From assembly GCF_013450295.1 (NCBI RefSeq), contig NZ_SKBR01000003.1:1-64000 (forward strand): DNA of 64,000 nt. The letters are read 5' to 3'. A model generated the notes under the pieces. It was given only the letters and a program-made list of their open reading frames with translations, did no database searches and had not been told where the DNA came from. Positions 60,465 through 64,000 of the stretch are shown one piece after another (position 1 is the first letter of the stretch; each line of letters begins with the position of its first letter). A program made the position numbers and the translations under genes. This stretch comes from Streptomyces sp. AJS327 (GTDB taxonomy: Bacteria; Actinomycetota; Actinomycetes; Streptomycetales; Streptomycetaceae).

Positions 60465-62813
60465 TCAGAGGCCGGGCCAGGTCCAGGTGGTGATCTCGGG
60501 TGGATCGACGCCGGTGCGGCGCAGCTCGTCGCGGACGCGGTCGCGGTGGCGGGCGTATTTGGTGGCCAGGTCGCCGGTGACGGAGGCGCGTCCGGGCAGG
60601 TGCCGCAGCACGCTGATCGCCAGGTCGTGCCGGGAGGTGCCGTTGCTGGCCAGCAGGTCGTACGGGGTGGTCGTGGTGCCTTCCTCCAGGTAGCCGCGCA
60701 CGTGGAAGCGGTCGGGGCGGGGCCGGTCGTGCAGCAGTTGGTGCACGGCGGAGGGGTAGCCGTGGAAGTCGAGGACGACCGGGGTGTCCTCGCCGAACAG
60801 CTCGCGGAAGGCGTCGTCCGACATGCCGTGCGGATGCCGTTCGCGGGTCGCCAGCACACACAGGTCGACGATGTTGACGGTGCGGAGACTCAGGTCGGGC
60901 AGGTCACGGCGGAGCAGGTCAACGGCGGCCAGCGTCTCGACGGTTGGGATGCCGCCAGCGCAGGCGAGGATCGCCTCGGGGTGGTCCCCGCCGTGGGTGG
61001 AGGCCCATCGCCAAACGGACGCCCCGGCGGCGCAGTGTTCGCGGGCGGCCGCCATGTCCAGCCACTGGGCGGCGGGTTGCTTCCCCGCGACGACGATGTT
61101 GACGCGGCCGGTGTCGGCGAACAGCCGCTCCATGGTGACGAGCAGGGTGTTGGCGTCCGGCGGGAGGTAGACGCCGGTGACGGTGCTCTTCTTGGTGAGC
61201 AGGTTGTTGATGAAGCCCGGGCCCTGGTGGCTGTAGCCGTTGTGCTCCTGCCGCCAACCCTCGCTCGTCAGAAGGTAGTTGAGACTGCTCACCGGGGCGC
61301 GCCAGGGCACCTCGCGCGCCATCTTGAGCCACTTCGCGTACTGGTTGAGCATGCTGTCCACCACCGAGGCGAACGCCTCGTACGTGGGGAAGAAGCCGTG
61401 CCGCCCGCTCAGCAGGTACCCCTGAAGCCAGCCCTGGCAGTTGTGTTCGGACAGCATCTCCATCACCCGCCCGTCCGGGGCGAGTTGCTCGGCGTACTCG
61501 TCAACCGGCCAGGAGCAGGCGCGCGGGCTCGCGTCCAGTACGCGGTCCAGCTTGTTGGAGGCCAGTTCGTCGGGGCAGACGATGCGGAAGTTCCGCTCCT
61601 CCTCGGAGCGCCGCAACACGTCGGTCAGCCACTCGGCGAGGACGGTGGTGGGGCTGGCGGTCGCCGTTCCCGGCCCCTCGGGCAACGCGACGGCGTACGG
61701 GCCCAGCGGCGGAAGGTCCAGCGGCCGCCTCAACCTCCCCCCGTCAGCGGCTGGTTGGGCACCGATACGCAGAGGGCCCGTCGGGCAGTTGGCACGGACC
61801 GCGGCCTGCGGCCGTCCCTCGGCGTCGAACAGCTCCCCGGGCCGGTAGGAGAGCAACCAGGCTTCCAGCGCGGCGAGTTGCTCGGGATCGTCATGCACCC
61901 CCTCCAGCGGGACCTGGTGCGCGTGGAAGGTGCCCTCGATGCGCCTGCCCTGCACCTCGTACGGCGCGCCCTGCCCCTTGAGCCCCCTCAGGACGATCAT
62001 GGGCCAGGCGGGACGCTCGCCCGGCTCGCCGGAGCGGGCGCGGAGCTGGATGTCCTGGATGTCGGTGTGCGCCGCGCGCACCGCGTCGGCCAGCGGCTCC
62101 TCCACCGGGCCGGAGCGCACGTCCACGAGGCGCGGCGCCCAGCCGTAGCCCCGGAACAGGTCGAGCAGCTGGTCGTCCGGCATGGTGGCGAAGACGGTGG
62201 GCGAGGAGATCTTGTACCCGTTCAGGTGAAGTACCGGCAGTACGGCGCCGCCGGTGGCCGGGTCCAGGAACTTGGTCGAGTGCCAGGCGGTGGCGGTCGG
62301 CCCGGTCTCCGCCTCCCCGTCCCCGACGAGGCAGGCGACCAGCCGATCCGGGGCGTCCAGCGCCGCGCCGAACGCGGTGGACAGCGCGTACCCCAGCTCG
62401 CCACCCTCGTGCAGGGTGCCGGGCAGGGCGGGCGACAGGTGGCTGGGGAACCCCTCCGGCGCACAGAACCGCTCGGCCAGCGCGCGCAGCCCGCGTTCGT
62501 CGCGGGAGAGCGCCGGGTCGTACTCCTCGTGGGTGCCCTCCAGCCACAGGTTCGCGTGGTTGGCGGGCGCGCCGTGGCCGGTTCCGGTCACCAGCAGCAC
62601 GTCCGTACCGCGCTCCCGGACCAGCGTGTTGAGCGCCGCGTAGACCATCGTGATGCCGGGGCAGGTGCCCCAGTGCCCCAGCAGCCGGGGCTTGAGATGC
62701 TCGCGGCGCAGCGGCTCCCGCAGCAGGACGTTGTCCCGCAGGTAGATCAGGACGAGCGCGACGTAGTCGGCCGCCCGCCGGTACGCGTCGAGCGTCTCGT
62801 GGTCCTCTCGCAC
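60465..62813 (-). CDS. xfp: Phosphoketolase (Xfp family)
   Basis: 782 residues from the GTG at 62813, which has GAGGAGGGAG upstream. It splits xylulose-5-phosphate (and perhaps fructose-6-phosphate) into acetyl phosphate and a shorter sugar phosphate, using thiamine diphosphate. Motifs: LLGHWGTCPGITMVYAALNT, TGTGHGAPANHANLWLEGTH, CLVGDGEAETGPTATAWHST with the ThDP motif GDG...N in LHLNGYKIS, FHAHQVPLEG, CPDELASNKLDRVLDASPRA and EHNCQGWLQGYLLSGRHGFF. The C-terminal half ends with ISVLRHLPGRASVTGD. No transaldolase or acetate kinase gene lies beside it, so the pathway partner is elsewhere. Confidence 0.95.
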   Translation of the reverse strand: MREDHETLDAYRRAADYVALVLIYLRDNVLLREPLRREHLKPRLLGHWGTCPGITMVYAALNTLVRERGTDVLLVTGTGHGAPANHANLWLEGTHEEYDPALSRDERGLRALAERFCAPEGFPSHLSPALPGTLHEGGELGYALSTAFGAALDAPDRLVACLVGDGEAETGPTATAWHSTKFLDPATGGAVLPVLHLNGYKISSPTVFATMPDDQLLDLFRGYGWAPRLVDVRSGPVEEPLADAVRAAHTDIQDIQLRARSGEPGERPAWPMIVLRGLKGQGAPYEVQGRRIEGTFHAHQVPLEGVHDDPEQLAALEAWLLSYRPGELFDAEGRPQAAVRANCPTGPLRIGAQPAADGGRLRRPLDLPPLGPYAVALPEGPGTATASPTTVLAEWLTDVLRRSEEERNFRIVCPDELASNKLDRVLDASPRACSWPVDEYAEQLAPDGRVMEMLSEHNCQGWLQGYLLSGRHGFFPTYEAFASVVDSMLNQYAKWLKMAREVPWRAPVSSLNYLLTSEGWRQEHNGYSHQGPGFINNLLTKKSTVTGVYLPPDANTLLVTMERLFADTGRVNIVVAGKQPAAQWLDMAAAREHCAAGASVWRWASTHGGDHPEAILACAGGIPTVETLAAVDLLRRDLPDLSLRTVNIVDLCVLATRERHPHGMSDDAFRELFGEDTPVVLDFHGYPSAVHQLLHDRPRPDRFHVRGYLEEGTTTTPYDLLASNGTSRHDLAISVLRHLPGRASVTGDLATKYARHRDRVRDELRRTGVDPPEITTWTWPGL

Positions 62814-63603
62814 GGGGTCGCTCCCTCCTCTCGCACGGGGTCACTCCCTCTCGACGGTCTCCCTCCCCCTGGACCGGTCGCTCCCTCCCGACGGTCTCCC
62901 TCCCTCTGGACGGCGGCAACGGGCGGGGGACGCGACCGGGGTACCGCCGTCGGGCGGACACCTACTCCCGCGCCACGGCCTCCCGGCCACGTACCACCGA
63001 GGGCCACGGCCTCCCGGCCACGAACCCCCGGATGCCGACAACGGCCCCGGGGTGCCGGGCCCCCAGGCGCCCGGATTCTCCAGACGTCGGGGCCGCCGGT
63101 CTCCGGGCGTCGGGTGCCGGAGTTCCCGGGGTCGCCGGTCCCCCGGGCAGCGGATCCCGCACGGCGGGTTCCGGACGTGGACGGGCAACCGGGTTCCCGG
63201 AGTCCCCGACCCACACCCCACAGGGCCGACCACCGCCGTCACCTCGTCCCGGCCCGGCACCACGGGTCGCCGCGCCCCGGCCCGGCGGCCCGCTACCCCG
63301 CGTCCCGGCCCACGGTGCGGTACCCGCGCCCTGGTCCGTCGGCCCAAGGACAGCCGTTCCTCCACCGTCACACAGCTCGCCCCACCCCGCACCGCCACAC
63401 CCGACCACCCCACCCCACCCCGAACCCCCGACCTCCGGATGCGGTGTGGCCTCCCTCAACCCAACGCCGCCACGGGTCACAGCACATCGCGCTCGCGCTG
63501 TCCAGGGGAGCAAGGAATCCGCAAGGTCGCGACAAGGAGTCCGTCCGGAAGGCGGCGTAACCCTGTCGTCGAAGGACGTTTCTCGACCACAGGGGGATTG
63601 ACC
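62814..63603. other. 790-bp repeat-rich upstream region of phosphoketolase
   Basis: No gene is supported. At 62817-62920 CTCCCTC/GACGGTCTCCCTCCC units are repeated. A 20-base element is duplicated at 62972-63022 (listed). The right third is purine-poor (CCCCACCCC) and the promoter of the next plus-strand gene is at about 63480-63590. Long frames on the minus strand here are Gly/Arg/Pro shadows without starts. Confidence 0.5.
62972..63022. repeat. 20-bp direct repeat pair
   Basis: GCCACGGCCTCCCGGCCACG occurs at 62972-62991 and 63003-63022, with start points 31 bases apart. It lies about 160 bases upstream of the phosphoketolase start and could be a pair of regulator sites or a chance duplication. 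Confidence 0.6.
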
Positions 63604-64000
63604 ATGACAGACCCGCGGTACGCGGACGCGGTGGCGGAACCGGCCGTCATACGGGGCGGCCAGTGGCTCACCGTGCGTGACTGCAAGCGTGTGCTCGTCG
63701 TCGCGCACACCATGACCTACGCTCAGCGGCTCCGTGACGCGTTCGAGCTGCTGGCCCGTGATCTCCGAATCCAGGTGACCTTCACCGTCGCCCCACACCC
63801 GTTCGGCGGCGGGGTGCACCGCTACCTGCGGCACCTGGGAATCTCGGTCGTCCCGTGGCAGCAGGTGGTGCACAAGCCGTTCGACCTGGCCCTGGCCGCC
63901 GGTTCCCGGGGGATAGAGCAGATCGACGCACCGGTGATCCGCCTGCCCCACGGCGCGGGCCACATCAAGCCGCTACGGCAGGACGACATCACGCCCACTG
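63604..64000 (+). CDS. Partial gene at the right edge, possible GT-B-like protein
   Basis: The first 132 codons only; the gene continues beyond the window. The ATG at 63604 follows GGGGGA. The sequence KRVLVVAHTMTYAQRLRDAF, VTFTVAPHPFGGGVHRYLRH and DLALAAGSRGIEQIDAPVIR has the look of a Rossmann-type N-terminal domain, with a gap after QLVPWQ-type strands, and HGAGHIKPLRQDD near the edge. It resembles proteins in Streptomyces that are often annotated loosely; a glycosyltransferase-B or CDP-glycerol-type fold is possible. No catalytic residues can be named from the fragment. Confidence 0.55.
   Translation, partial: MTDPRYADAVAEPAVIRGGQWLTVRDCKRVLVVAHTMTYAQRLRDAFELLARDLRIQVTFTVAPHPFGGGVHRYLRHLGISVVPWQQVVHKPFDLALAAGSRGIEQIDAPVIRLPHGAGHIKPLRQDDITPT

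Noticed and set aside
60318..63560. Over 1000-codon plus-strand frame opposite phosphoketolase
   Set aside because: It mirrors the real minus-strand gene, has no recognisable motif and no suitable start. High third-position GC makes such shadows common here.

Overview
The window is high-GC actinobacterial DNA, most likely from Streptomyces or a close relative. Supporting signs are very high GC at third codon positions, many GTG starts, rare TTA codons, twin-arginine exported enzymes, and the gene order aspartate kinase / DUF5063 / recR / ybaB / dnaX / SRP RNA / tRNA-Ser. No plasmid or phage replication module is visible. Low-complexity spacers with short tandem repeats separate many genes.

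Layout. 0-9.5 kb: VOC protein, AraC regulator, secreted trypsin-like protease, small membrane protein, S9 peptidase, SURF1, and an ECF sigma factor with its putative membrane partner. 9.9-21.3 kb: housekeeping block read on the minus strand (aspartate kinase, a beta-propeller protein, secreted endonuclease I, DUF5063, recR, ybaB, dnaX, SRP RNA), ending at a plus-strand tRNA-Ser(GGA). 21.6-22.4 kb: decayed IS110 transposase beside the tRNA. 22.6-40.9 kb: a compact biosynthetic gene cluster. 41.2-42.6 kb: arsR-ACR3. 42.8-47.9 kb: a four-gene block of Crp-like regulator, class III cyclase-like protein, STAND-like NTPase and an unknown protein. 48.1-49.5 kb: Lrp regulator, small Pro-rich ORF, DinB protein. 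49.5-53.9 kb: lower-GC mobile scar with a ParB/Srx-like gene and an IS30 transposase broken by an IS110 remnant. 53.9-64 kb: M23 peptidase, PhoX-like phosphatase, membrane protein, metG, phosphoketolase and the start of a further gene.

The biosynthetic cluster carries the whole L-4-hydroxyphenylglycine route (HmaS, Hmo, HpgT) but no NRPS in the window. Instead there is one free acyl carrier protein, its own Sfp-type transferase, two adenylating enzymes, one stand-alone ketosynthase, a PhyH-type Fe(II)/2-oxoglutarate dioxygenase, a heme-oxygenase-like di-iron candidate, a second PLP aminotransferase, an HGGG-type hydrolase, a TetR regulator and a YczE-type membrane protein. All three hydroxyphenylglycine genes, the transferase and the membrane protein contain a TTA codon, which suggests bldA-dependent, development-linked expression. 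I know of no named product for this gene set.

The second candidate system is crp / cyclase / NTPase / unknown. A cyclic-nucleotide-binding regulator sits beside a cyclase-like protein that keeps both metal-binding aspartates. The cyclase is overlap-coupled to a large P-loop protein that shares a Gly-rich motif with its tail. This looks like a signalling or conflict module, possibly distantly comparable with Pycsar, but the function is inferred from layout only.
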